Below, one piece after another: positions 56,364 to 64,000 of a stretch of 64,000 bases of DNA (the stretch's first letter is position 1; each line of letters begins with the position of its first letter). Below the pieces are notes generated by a model. It was given only the letters and a program-made list of their open reading frames with translations, did no database searches and was not told where the DNA came from. Source of the stretch: Bog-473 sp963725895 (lineage in GTDB: Bacteria > Actinomycetota > Acidimicrobiia > Acidimicrobiales > RAAP-2); the NCBI GenBank assembly GCA_963725895.1, contig CAVSAJ010000003.1:310001-374000 (forward strand), read 5' to 3'. The translations under genes were made by a program, and so were the position numbers.

Positions 56364-57572
56364 GTGGACCGAGCCGACACCGCTGCAGCCGAGTTCAGCT
56401 TCCCCGAGGCCTTCTTGTGGGGCGCGGCGACCGCAGCTCATCAGGTCGAGGGTGGCAACGTCAACAACGACTCGTGGGCAAAGGAGCACGACCCAAACTC
56501 CGGTTATGCCGAGTCGAGTGGGGACGCATGTGATTCGCTGCATCGCTGGCCTGAGGATGTCGAGCTCATTGCAGGCATGGGGCTCGGGGCCTACCGGTTC
56601 TCACTTGAGTGGAGCCGAATCGAGCCAGCTGAAGGCGAGTTCTCCATCGCCGCGATGGACCACTACCGCCGGATCTGCGCGGCGTGCTGCGAACGGGACA
56701 TCGTCCCCGTCGTGACCTTCCACCATTTCACTACCCCGATCTGGCTCGCCGAGCGAGGCGGGTGGGAGGCAGCGGACGCGCCGGAGACATTCTCCCGTTT
56801 CGTGACCCGGGTCGGCGCCCATCTCGGCGACCTCATCGGTTGGGCTTGCACGATCAACGAGCTCAACCTCATCGGCGTCAGGGCCTACGACCTCGGGGCC
56901 TCCTCACCCGGGTTCGAGGACAACTTTGCCCGCCACCTGGCGATCAACGAGGCGATGGTGCGAGCACACCGCCTGGGGGTCGACGCATTGCGGTCGGGGC
57001 CCGGCGCCTTTCCCGTAGGCCTGACGTTGTCCATGGACGAGATGGTGGCAGATCCGGGCGGGGAGAGCGTGCTCGAAGGGGCCCGTGAGATTTTGGAGGA
57101 CAGGTTCTTCCGAGCTACCGGAGGAGACGACTTCATCGGGGTCCAGTGCTACTCGCGCGTGCACTTCGGACCCGAGGGTCAGGCTCCTAACAACCCGGGA
57201 GTGCCCACAACTCAAATGGGATACGAGTATTGGCCGCAGGGGGTCGAGCACTGTGCCCGACGAGCTGCGGCAATGACCGGTATCCCAGTGCTCCTGACGG
57301 AGAGCGGGATCGCCACCAATGACGACGCCGAGCGGATCACCTATCTCGCCGAAGTCTTGCGTGGTGTGCGGCGCGCTCTCGATGATGGCGTGGACATACG
57401 CGGGTACTTCGTGTGGAGCCTGCTCGATAACTTCGAATGGTCCCACGGGTTTGGGCCCAAATTCGGACTCCACAGCGTCGATCGGGAAACATTCGCCCGC
57501 CACCCCAAGCCCAGCGCATCGTGGTTCGGGGCTGTAGCCAGGGCAAATAGCTTGGTTGCGCTACCAGGCTGA
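56364..57572 (+). CDS. Glycoside hydrolase family 1 protein (beta-glucosidase-like)
   Basis: A 402-residue GH1 protein from GTG 56364, slightly shorter than typical 440-470-residue members. SFPEAFLWGAATAAHQVEGG is the N-terminal sugar-binding segment, YRFSLEWSRIEPAEGEFS and VVTFHHFTTPIWL follow. WACTINELNLIGVRAYD holds the acid/base Glu (N-E-L instead of N-E-P), VLLTESGIATNDD the nucleophile Glu (T-E-S-G), and GYFVWSLLDNFEWSHGFGPK the closing motif. Family members cut beta-linked glucose or galactose from small sugars or glycosides. Cytoplasmic. It stands alone in element 2. Confidence 0.88.
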   Translation: MDRADTAAAEFSFPEAFLWGAATAAHQVEGGNVNNDSWAKEHDPNSGYAESSGDACDSLHRWPEDVELIAGMGLGAYRFSLEWSRIEPAEGEFSIAAMDHYRRICAACCERDIVPVVTFHHFTTPIWLAERGGWEAADAPETFSRFVTRVGAHLGDLIGWACTINELNLIGVRAYDLGASSPGFEDNFARHLAINEAMVRAHRLGVDALRSGPGAFPVGLTLSMDEMVADPGGESVLEGAREILEDRFFRATGGDDFIGVQCYSRVHFGPEGQAPNNPGVPTTQMGYEYWPQGVEHCARRAAAMTGIPVLLTESGIATNDDAERITYLAEVLRGVRRALDDGVDIRGYFVWSLLDNFEWSHGFGPKFGLHSVDRETFARHPKPSASWFGAVARANSLVALPG

Positions 57573-57716
57573 AGGAGCATCCTGCTTAACCGCGGTACCG
57601 CAGGTTATGAAGGCAACCCGTGGAAACGCGAATACCGCAAGTTCGCTATGGCTCTCGTGCCCGACGGCGTCGATCTGCGGCCGATTCGGCCTATCGCGTC
57701 GTCAAGGCGGTTCAGA

Positions 57717-57891
57717 ACGCAGCGCCAGTTGCCGCACTTGCGGGAGTCTCAGCCGACGACCAAGCGGCCGAGTCGTTGGCCTCACTCGTTCTTGCTTGAT
57801 TGATGGGCTCTCAGTTCAATATCTGCTCGATCCCACCTCGCAGTTGTCCCCCTCGGCGCTAGTGGACGCGGCCACTCTGGTCGCCAGCTAG
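57717..57891 (+). pseudogene. C-terminal fragment of a TetR-like regulator
   Basis: VQNAAPVAALAGVSADDQAA, ESLASLVLA and, one base out of frame, LIDGLSVQYLLDP join into the last helices of a TetR/AcrR regulator, where A-L-x-D-G-L-x-x-x-L-L-D-P is typical. It ends at TAG 57889-57891. A T is missing near 57797 and the DNA-binding half is gone. A decayed remnant at the right end of element 2. Confidence 0.45.
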
Positions 57892-57928
57892 GAACTCTCG
57901 GTTTTCAGGCAGCGATTCCTATCGATCC

Positions 57929-58076
57929 GATCCCACGAAAATCCCGCGGATTCGGATTTCGACGTCAGAAGTCCGTTCCCTGGTCAACGTGGGTCGTGTC
58001 TTGTCATCCCAGGTAGACGCCTAAATCGGTCCAACTCGATCAGTCCGTCTAGTCCAGTTGGACGGAACAAGTGGGT
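57929..58076 (+). repeat. Element right-end repeat R3
   Basis: A 148-base block, the same length as R2 and in the same place relative to the tRNA core (58077). The first 17 bases are identical to R1 and R2. Later segments GCCTAAATCGG and AGTCCAGTTGGA are shared with R2. It marks the right end of element 2. Confidence 0.75.
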
Positions 58077-58119
58077 CTCATAACCCGAAGGTCGGAGGTT
58101 CAAATCCTCCCCCCGCCAC
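58077..58119 (+). repeat. tRNA 3' core, attachment-site duplicate 2
   Basis: The same 43 bases as 37205-37247 and 54733-54775, with no change. It forms the junction between element 2 and element 3. Confidence 0.88.
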
Positions 58120-58131
58120 TGAGAAATCTGG

Positions 58132-58166
58132 AGGTCAGAGCCGGTCCAGCGGACCGGCTCTGACCT
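58132..58166. terminator. Perfect 16-bp hairpin beside the tRNA core
   Basis: AGGTCAGAGCCGGTCC (58132-58147) pairs perfectly with GGACCGGCTCTGACCT (58151-58166) around a 3-base loop AGC. There is no T run on either side, so it may be a terminator without a tail or a structural site at the element's left end, 12 bases from the core. Confidence 0.55.
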
Positions 58167-58549
58167 GGCGACGCCTCGGAGATGCCATGGCTTTCTTCCA
58201 TCTTGGGCGGTCGTCAAAGGGGTACCGGGACTTGACATTGGGCGGTCGACATCTTGGGCGGTCGACTTGACACCGGGCCAAGGCGCCGCAGAGGCTGCCG
58301 CGCTCTTCGAGGCATGTCCAGGGCGTCGGCACCGGCCCTGACCTACTCCTACGCGTCGGCAGCGAAGGAAGGAACCGAGCCGATCGCAGGCGCTGCTATC
58401 CCCCTACACCGTCAGCTTCTCACTACTCGGACGCGGAGACCCGTCAAAGCCCAGTTCACGACCGATGGATGGCATTCTCGGAACCCACAAGTTTCCGGTC
58501 GGCACAGGCTCGACATCGGACTGGCCAGAGATCTGACGCTGACGTTTAG
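58167..58549. other. Left-end non-coding part of element 3 with short repeats
   Basis: No gene is supported. TTGGGCGGTCG occurs three times, at 58203-58213, 58238-58248 and 58254-58264, and GACTTGACA occurs twice between them. The bases GACGCTGACGTTTAG at the right edge match the sequence after the stop codon of Ig-repeat copy A and so belong to the interrupted target of the IS. Confidence 0.5.
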
Positions 58550-58570
58550 ACACCCCAGGGCTGCAACTTG

Positions 58571-59791
58571 TCAAGCAGCCGCGGGAAGTTTCTGGTCACG
58601 GTGTGCCCAGGCGAGCGTTTCGTCATAGCGCGAGTGGCTGTCGAGACAGCCGTGGAGGATGCCGACGAGGCGGTTCCCGAGGGCTCGTAGCGCCTGATGG
58701 TGGAGATCGCCGGCGGCTCGGCGCTGGTCGTAGTAGGCACGGCAGCCGGGGCTCGAGGTGATGGAGCAGAAGGCCCACTGGTCGATGGCGGCGTAGAGGC
58801 GCCGGTTGCGCACGTGGCGGGCGAGCACGGCCCTCTTTTTGCCCGAGGCCACGGTGAGAGGTGACGTGCCGGCGTAGTTCTTGCGAGACTTGGCACTGGC
58901 GTATCGATCGGGGGCATCCCCGAACTCGCCGAGCACCCGGGCGCCGAGCACATCACCGAGTCCTGGCAGGGAGAGGTAGATGTCGGCGTCCGGGTGCTGC
59001 TCAAAATGGTCGGCGAGGCTGGCCTCGAGTTCGGCGATCCCTCGGTTGAGCTCGGCGATGATCCCCACCGCGGCCTTGGTGGTGGCCCCGAAGGCCTCAC
59101 TCAGCGTGGGGGCGGCGCCGAGGTGTTCGGCCCGTAGGGCGGACTGGATCTCAGCGGCGCGGCGGTCGAGGTTGCGCTTGCGCCCGCCTCGTTGAAGCGC
59201 GGCGCGGAGCTGGCCGAGCGATAGCGCAGCCCCGGCACTGGGCGTCGGAGCCTTGCCCAGCACGGCCAGGGCGTCGCGATCGGCCAGGTCGTCGAAGGCG
59301 TCGAGGGCGCCGGGGTAGTACTCGCGTAGCGCGTTGCGCAGCTGGTTGGTGTGGCGGTTTCGGGCCCAGATCAGGTTCTGGTGCCCCCGGGCCAAGACTT
59401 TCACGGCCTCGGCCTCGGGACTGTCCGCCGCGATCGGGCGGTGATTGTGGCGGTCGGTGCGCGCCAGGTCGGCGAGCACCTTGGCGTCTGCGGCATCGGA
59501 CTTGGCCCCCCCGACATTGTGGCGATCCCGATAACGGGCGACAGCGAGAGGGTTGATGGCGTAGACCTGGTAGCCGGCGGCTGCCAGCGCATGCACCCAC
59601 AGGCCCCGGTCGGTTTCGATGGCAACCACCACCTCGTTCGGATTCTCGACCAGGTCACCCACCAGTTCGTGGAACCGGCGGATCCCTTCGAGGCCCTCGG
59701 GGAGTCGTCGGCCGGCCAGCCGCGCGCCTCCTTCGTCCATGACGTGCACGTCGTGATGGGCTTCGGCCCAGTCGTCGCCCACGAATATCAC
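58571..59791 (-). CDS. IS110-family DEDD recombinase
   Basis: A 406-residue transposase from GTG 59791 with AAGGAGGA 9 bases upstream. The N-terminal RuvC-like part has the acidic set D6 (VGDDWAEAHHDVHV), E59 (VVVAIETDRGLW), and D99 and D102 (AKSDAADAKVLADL). A coiled-coil region follows. The C-terminal Tnp_20 part has LPGLGDVLGARVLGEFGD and YAGTSPLTVASGKK with the candidate catalytic Ser (S310 or S316). Such recombinases cut and join DNA at a dinucleotide core under guidance of a bispecific RNA. The gene is intact, so the element may still move. Confidence 0.93.
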   Translation of the reverse strand: MIFVGDDWAEAHHDVHVMDEGGARLAGRRLPEGLEGIRRFHELVGDLVENPNEVVVAIETDRGLWVHALAAAGYQVYAINPLAVARYRDRHNVGGAKSDAADAKVLADLARTDRHNHRPIAADSPEAEAVKVLARGHQNLIWARNRHTNQLRNALREYYPGALDAFDDLADRDALAVLGKAPTPSAGAALSLGQLRAALQRGGRKRNLDRRAAEIQSALRAEHLGAAPTLSEAFGATTKAAVGIIAELNRGIAELEASLADHFEQHPDADIYLSLPGLGDVLGARVLGEFGDAPDRYASAKSRKNYAGTSPLTVASGKKRAVLARHVRNRRLYAAIDQWAFCSITSSPGCRAYYDQRRAAGDLHHQALRALGNRLVGILHGCLDSHSRYDETLAWAHRDQKLPAAA

Positions 59792-59839
59792 TGCTGCATT
59801 CCTCCTTATCGTCGATTGCTCTTCGAGCCGAAGGGAACC

Positions 59840-60010
59840 CGGCGGCGACCTAATGGATCAGTGCTCTTGGCACGACACCCCATCAGCGCTATGGGCAGCC
59901 CTCACCGACTGGCCGGGGCACGATCTAACCCTAGGAATCCACGTCCCAGGTGAGGGAAGTGCTCACCGGCCAGCGGCTCGGCACCAGCTTCGCTCTACAG
60001 CCGAGCGCTC
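59840..60010 (-). ncRNA. Predicted IS110 bridge RNA
   Basis: On the minus strand, in order: a 5' hairpin (60005-59977, arms CTCGGC/GCCGAG); a second stem (GGCCGG-TGA-GCAC with GTGC-C-CCGGCC, 59971-59911) whose loop contains CCCTCACCT (59956-59948) and TTAG (59928-59925); a third loop with TGGGGTGTC (59882-59874), a GTGC/GCAC hairpin and CCATTAG (59856-59850). CCCTCACCT equals the left target half plus core at the insertion site and TTAG complements its right half. TGGGGTGTC equals the element's right end plus first core base and CCATTAG complements core plus left end. The transcript ends are not determined. Confidence 0.82.
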
Positions 60011-60023
60011 TGGTTGATCCCCA

Positions 60024-63000
60024 TTAGGTGAGGGTGTAGGTCGCGGTGGCGAGTACACCTTTCGTGTGGGCGAACTTGGCGGAGATCGTGTGGGCTCCCT
60101 TCGCCCCCGCGAGTGTGCCGCTCGGTATCCGCGCCTTGCAGGAGAACGTCCCGTTCGTCGAGATGGTGGTCTTGCAGAGGGACTCTTTCGGGGTACTTGC
60201 GACGCCGGTCTTGTATACGATTTTCACGACCGTGCCAGGCGTGAAGCCTTGGCCCGCGACCTTGACCCGAGCTCGCTTGGCGCCGCTCGATGGGGTGATC
60301 GTGATGCTCGGACCCGTGACCGTGACCGAGGTGGAGGCTGGTCCGCTGAGAGATGACGAGGTGGCGTTGATCGACGTCTGCCCGGTGGCGACGCCGGTTA
60401 GGAGCCCCGACGGCGAGACAGTCGCGATGGAGGTGTCTGCGGATCCCCAGGTCATCTGTCCGGTGACGTCTCGCGTCGACCCGTCGGAGTAGTACCCGGT
60501 CGCGGTCAGCTGAACGGCGTCGTACAGCGGTACGGCCGCCGGTGACGGTGTGACCTTGACCTGTAGGAGGACCGCGGGGAGAACGGTGATCACCGACGCC
60601 CCCGAGATCAGCGCCGAAGGATCGGTTGCGCTGATCGTGGCGACCCCCGTGCCCACACCGGTCACGAGCCCAGACGACGACACCGACGCGGTGGACGAAC
60701 TCGAGGTAGACCAGGTCACCTCGCCCGTCAGGTCCGCCGTCGACCCGTCGGAGTACACACCCGTCGCGGTCAGCTGCTGCGTCTCGCCCGCCGGCACGTT
60801 CGCGATCGGCGGCGACACCGTCACCGCAAGAAGCACCGCCGGTAACACGGTGATCACCGACTCCCCCGAGATCAGCGCCGAAGGATCGGTTGCGCTGATC
60901 GTGGCGACCCCCGTGCCCACACCGGTCACGAGCCCAGACGACGACACCGACGCGGTGGACGAACTCGAGGTAGACCAGGTCACCTCGCCCGTCAGGTCCG
61001 CCGTCGACCCGTCGGAGTACACACCCGTCGCGGTCAGCTGCTGCGTCTCGCCCGCCGGCACGTTCGCGATCGCCGGCGACACCGTCACCGCAAGAAGCAC
61101 CGCCGGTAACACGGTGATCACCGACGCCCCCGAGATCAGCGCCGAAGGATCGGTTGCGCTGATCATGGCGACCCCCGTGCCCACACCGGTCACGAGCCCA
61201 GACGACGACACCGACGCGGTGGACGAACTCGAGGTAGACCAGGTCACCTCGCCCGTCAGGTCCGCCGTCGACCCGTCGGAGTACACACCCGTCGCGGTCA
61301 GCTGCTGCGTCTCGCCCGCCGGCACGTTCGCGATCGGCGGCGACACCGTCACCGCAAGAAGCACCGCCGGCAGGACGTCGACCGAAGTGGTGCTGGAGAT
61401 GAGCGTCAGGGGGTCGGTGGCCGTGATGGTCGCGACCCCGGCGCTGACGGCAGTCACCAGTCCCGACGACGAGACCGTGGCAAGCGAGGAGCTCGACGTC
61501 GCCCAGTTGACCAGGCTGGTGAGGTCCGAGGTGGTCCCGTCGGAGAAGACGCCCGTGGCGGTGAGCTGCTGGGTCTCGCCCGCCGGCAGGCTGATCGTCG
61601 ACGACAGGTCGAGCGCTTGCAGGACAGCGGGGAGGACCGTGAGGGAGGTCGATCCCGAGATCGACGAGAGCGGATCGGTGGCGGTGATCGTGGAAGTGCC
61701 AGTGGTCAGCGCGCTGATGAGACCGGTCGGCGACACGGAGGCGACCGAGGAGTTCGAGCTGACCCAGCTGAGCGCGTCGGTCAGGTCGGCGGTCGTGCCG
61801 TCAGAGAACAGGCCAGTCGCGGACAGCTGCTGCGTCTCTCCCGCCGGCAGGCTGACCGTCGATGTCGACAGGCTCAACGACTGCAGGACGGCGGGAACCA
61901 CGGTCACTATCGCCGTCCCTGAGATCAGAGACAGCGGGTCGGTCGCGGTGATCGTCGCCACCCCCGTGGCTACTGCCTTAACCAGCCCCGACGACGAAAC
62001 CGACGCGATCCCACCGCTCGAGCTCGCCCACGACACTGCACTCGTGAGATCCTCGGTCGTGCCGTCGGAGAAAAGCCCGGTCGCTGTCAGCTGCTGCGTC
62101 TCGCCCTTGGGGAGGTTGATCGTCGACGTCGACAAGCTCAACGACTGCAGGACTGCAGGAACGACGCTCAGCGAGCTCGTGCCCGATATGAGCGAGGTGG
62201 GGTCGGTGGCCGTGATCGACGTTACCCCGGTCGTAAGCGCGGTGACGAGCCCGGAGGAGGACACCGACGCCACCCCACCGCTCGAGCTAGCCCACGACAC
62301 TTCGTTCGTCAGATCCTCGGTCGAGCCGTCCGAAAGCAAACCGGTCGCCGTCAGCTGCTCCGTCTCGCCCTTCGGCAGGCTCGCGCTTGGCTCGGTCAGA
62401 CTCAACGACTGCAGCACTGCCGACACCACGTTGAACGACGTAGTGCTCGAGATCAGCGAGGTCGGGTCTGTGGCGGTGATCGTCGCCACCCCGGTCCCAA
62501 GGGCGGTCGCCAGACCGGAGCCCGACACCGACACCGTCGACGGAGTGGACGTCGACCAGGTGACCGCCCCTGTCAGATCCTCGGTCGAGCCGTCCGAGAA
62601 CAAACCCGTGGCCGTCAACTGCTGCGACTCGCCCTCCGGCAGGCTCGAACTCGAGCCCGAAAGGCTGAGTGACTGGAGAACCGCCGGGATCACGTCGAGC
62701 GACTTCGTATTCGATATCAGGGACAGGTATGTGGCAGTTACTGACGTGACCCCTGTGGCCAGCGCGGTGGCCAAGCCGGAAGAGGACACCGACGCCACAC
62801 TGCCGCTCGAGCTCGCCCAGGTCACCGCGTTGGTCAGATCCTCGGTCGTGCCGTCCGAAAGCAGACCCGTGGCCGTCAGCTGCTCCGTCTCGCCCTTCGG
62901 CAGGCTCGAGCTCGGGAGGGTCAGGTTCAACGCCTGCAATACCGGGGGCAGAACCGTCACCGCGGCGGTACCGGACAAGAGAGCCCCCGTGGCGGTCGCG

Positions 63001-63353
63001 GTTATCGTCGCCGCCCCGGTCCCGTTGCCCGTTACCAAGCCCTGCGAGCCGGACGCGTTGGACACGGTCGCGATCCCGGCGCTCGAACTGGACCAGGTGA
63101 CCGAAGTCGTGATATTCGCCGTGGTCAGGTTGGAGTAATGGCCGGTCGCGGTCAGCTGCGTGGTGTCGCCCTTCGGCACGTTTGCAGCGGTGGGAGAGAC
63201 CGTAACAGCGAGTAGCAGAGGAGCCGCGGACGCGTTGGCCGTGCCCGTGAGCAGCACGCCGGCGCTCATCGCGAGGCAAAGTAGTGAGGCGCCGACCGCC
63301 CGCACGAAGAGCGTACGGCGTGCCCTTCGAATCCCAGCGAAGTTCGTGGTCAT
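60024..63353 (-). CDS. Secreted Ig-like (BIG2) repeat protein, copy B
   Basis: A 1109-residue protein from ATG 63353, at the same position and with the same GGGGGAAC upstream as copy A; the frame is open further upstream but not protein-like. It has a signal peptide (VRAVGASLLCLAMSAGVLL ... ANASAAP), eleven BIG2 domains and the same IPT/TIG-like end. It exceeds copy A by three domains, which correspond to the three 264-bp units at 60583-61374. The IS110 element lies directly after its TAA stop, which is kept intact. Secreted surface or adhesion protein; no anchor seen. Confidence 0.85.
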   Translation of the reverse strand: MTTNFAGIRRARRTLFVRAVGASLLCLAMSAGVLLTGTANASAAPLLLAVTVSPTAANVPKGDTTQLTATGHYSNLTTANITTSVTWSSSSAGIATVSNASGSQGLVTGNGTGAATITATATGALLSGTAAVTVLPPVLQALNLTLPSSSLPKGETEQLTATGLLSDGTTEDLTNAVTWASSSGSVASVSSSGLATALATGVTSVTATYLSLISNTKSLDVIPAVLQSLSLSGSSSSLPEGESQQLTATGLFSDGSTEDLTGAVTWSTSTPSTVSVSGSGLATALGTGVATITATDPTSLISSTTSFNVVSAVLQSLSLTEPSASLPKGETEQLTATGLLSDGSTEDLTNEVSWASSSGGVASVSSSGLVTALTTGVTSITATDPTSLISGTSSLSVVPAVLQSLSLSTSTINLPKGETQQLTATGLFSDGTTEDLTSAVSWASSSGGIASVSSSGLVKAVATGVATITATDPLSLISGTAIVTVVPAVLQSLSLSTSTVSLPAGETQQLSATGLFSDGTTADLTDALSWVSSNSSVASVSPTGLISALTTGTSTITATDPLSSISGSTSLTVLPAVLQALDLSSTISLPAGETQQLTATGVFSDGTTSDLTSLVNWATSSSSLATVSSSGLVTAVSAGVATITATDPLTLISSTTSVDVLPAVLLAVTVSPPIANVPAGETQQLTATGVYSDGSTADLTGEVTWSTSSSSTASVSSSGLVTGVGTGVAMISATDPSALISGASVITVLPAVLLAVTVSPAIANVPAGETQQLTATGVYSDGSTADLTGEVTWSTSSSSTASVSSSGLVTGVGTGVATISATDPSALISGESVITVLPAVLLAVTVSPPIANVPAGETQQLTATGVYSDGSTADLTGEVTWSTSSSSTASVSSSGLVTGVGTGVATISATDPSALISGASVITVLPAVLLQVKVTPSPAAVPLYDAVQLTATGYYSDGSTRDVTGQMTWGSADTSIATVSPSGLLTGVATGQTSINATSSSLSGPASTSVTVTGPSITITPSSGAKRARVKVAGQGFTPGTVVKIVYKTGVASTPKESLCKTTISTNGTFSCKARIPSGTLAGAKGAHTISAKFAHTKGVLATATYTLT
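60583..61374. repeat. Three near-identical 264-bp tandem units
   Basis: Units start at 60583, 60847 and 61111, each with ACGGTGATCACCGAC, and differ at only a few bases. Each encodes one 88-residue Ig-like domain (LLAVTVSPPIANVPAGETQQ). The near-identity, in contrast to the other domains of the same gene, shows a recent expansion. Confidence 0.92.
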
Positions 63354-64000
63354 CGGTTCCCCCCGAGTCCCCTTTCTGGGCGAGACAATAACGCCAGGGT
63401 CTACGCGCTTCGGTTGGGCAGAATCCGCTGTTGGGACCAATAGAAGTCTAGGAAAGAGACGAAAGGTTCTTGCTGACAGCACTCAGGCTCCACCCTGTCG
63501 GGCGGCCTGCCGGATGGACCACCCACCGACATGGTTTGCACTCCCTGTTTATTTCCTCGCCGCCGATTTCCGAAACTCCCCAGAGGCGATCAACGAAATT
63601 CCCCAGTTGATGGACCGGTAACTTTGCCCACATTTACTCCTGGACCTTGGACACCCCCTTTCGGAGCCCTTCGGCATCCCAAGACAGGACGCTGCCGACG
63701 TCTTGGTCCGCCTCGGGAAGGCTTCGGCCGCCGTTAAGAAGATGCCGTGCCAAGCGCGTGCGACCGCCGAGATCTGCCGGCGAAGCACAGAACGACGTTA
63801 ATCAGCTTGGCCGTTCGCCAGAGGTGGTTGTTGCGGCTGAAGCTGGCTCACCCTGCCTCGACAGGCGGATGGACCACCGCAGTCGCGATTCGATACAGCT
63901 CCGAACCACGATCGCTCCTGCCGAGAGGCCTGAAGTACCTGGTTCCTGCATCAGCTGTCGATAGGTCCTCCACAAGACGAAAGCCCCGTGAGGAAAGGTA
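63354..64000. other. Upstream region of Ig-repeat copy B, no supported gene
   Basis: About 650 bases to the window edge. Short open frames on both strands carry no motif or ribosome site. The promoter of copy B must lie here. The right end of element 3 is not reached inside the window. Confidence 0.4.

Larger units (their letters stand above)
58550..60027 (-). mobile_element. IS110-family insertion sequence
   Basis: About 1478 bases with no terminal inverted repeats. Read on the minus strand, the left flank is CTACACCCTCAC, then core CT (60027-60026), the element, core CT (58549-58548) and the right flank AAACGTCAGCG. In Ig-repeat copy A the same flanks meet directly (CTACACCCTCAC-CT-AAACATCAGCG at 37451-37470), showing the empty site. 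The element has 232 bases before its transposase start and only 21 after its stop, the layout of the IS110 subgroup with an upstream bridge RNA. Confidence 0.85.

Noticed and set aside
60583..61374. CRISPR-like array
   Set aside because: The 264-bp units are contiguous and in frame as protein domains, with no spacers; no cas genes are present.
60550..63138. An 862-residue plus-strand open frame opposite Ig-repeat copy B (and a similar one opposite copy A)
   Set aside because: Repetitive antisense of the Ig domains; no signal peptide or ribosome site, whereas the minus strand has both.

Overview
The window is high-GC actinobacterial DNA. Two WhiB-type regulators, an F420-type deazaflavin reductase, a DUF2342 hydrolase-like protein, a UPF0182 membrane protein and an Sdh1-type succinate dehydrogenase, together with MreB and FGDA-repeat secreted proteins, make a member of the Acidimicrobiia or a close relative most likely (inference from gene content only).

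Layout. 1-20 kb: a glycan and small-molecule modification region (end of a glycosyltransferase, three sulfotransferases of which two are a tandem duplication, four SAM methyltransferases, a Gfo/Idh/MocA dehydrogenase), interrupted by a TetR/deazaflavin reductase pair, an SCP2-SDR pair and an sdhC-sdhA-sdhB operon divergent from a LysR gene. 20-37 kb: chromosomal backbone (MoxR-like ATPase plus VWA protein, whiB genes around a formimidoyltransferase gene, DUF2342, a protease-like PDZ protein, mreB, a HEAT protein, a Lon-like PDZ protease, a DivIVA-domain protein, UPF0182), ending in an initiator tRNA gene. Many of the genes between 25.9 and 34.6 kb are broken by single-base frame changes in otherwise coherent proteins, which looks more like poor consensus sequence than gene decay.

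From 37.2 kb on the sequence is accessory. The last 43 bases of the initiator tRNA gene recur exactly at 54733-54775 and 58077-58119, each time directly preceded by the same 148-bp conserved block. This is the footprint of elements integrated in tandem at the tRNA 3' end. Element 1 (about 37.2-54.8 kb) carries a secreted Ig-repeat protein, a MacAB-like exporter with a two-component system, a GH43-like secreted protein and a DUF2079 membrane protein. Element 2 (54.8-58.1 kb) carries a patatin-like and a GH1 enzyme. Element 3 starts at 58.1 kb and again begins with an Ig-repeat gene. No integrase gene is visible.

The most striking item is an IS110-family element (about 58550-60027) sitting exactly at the stop codon of the second Ig-repeat gene. 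Its 5' non-coding part can be read as a bridge RNA: a 5' hairpin, then a loop whose two guides match the actual insertion site, then a loop whose two guides match the element's own joined ends. The first Ig-repeat gene carries the same site still empty, which fixes the element's ends and its CT core.
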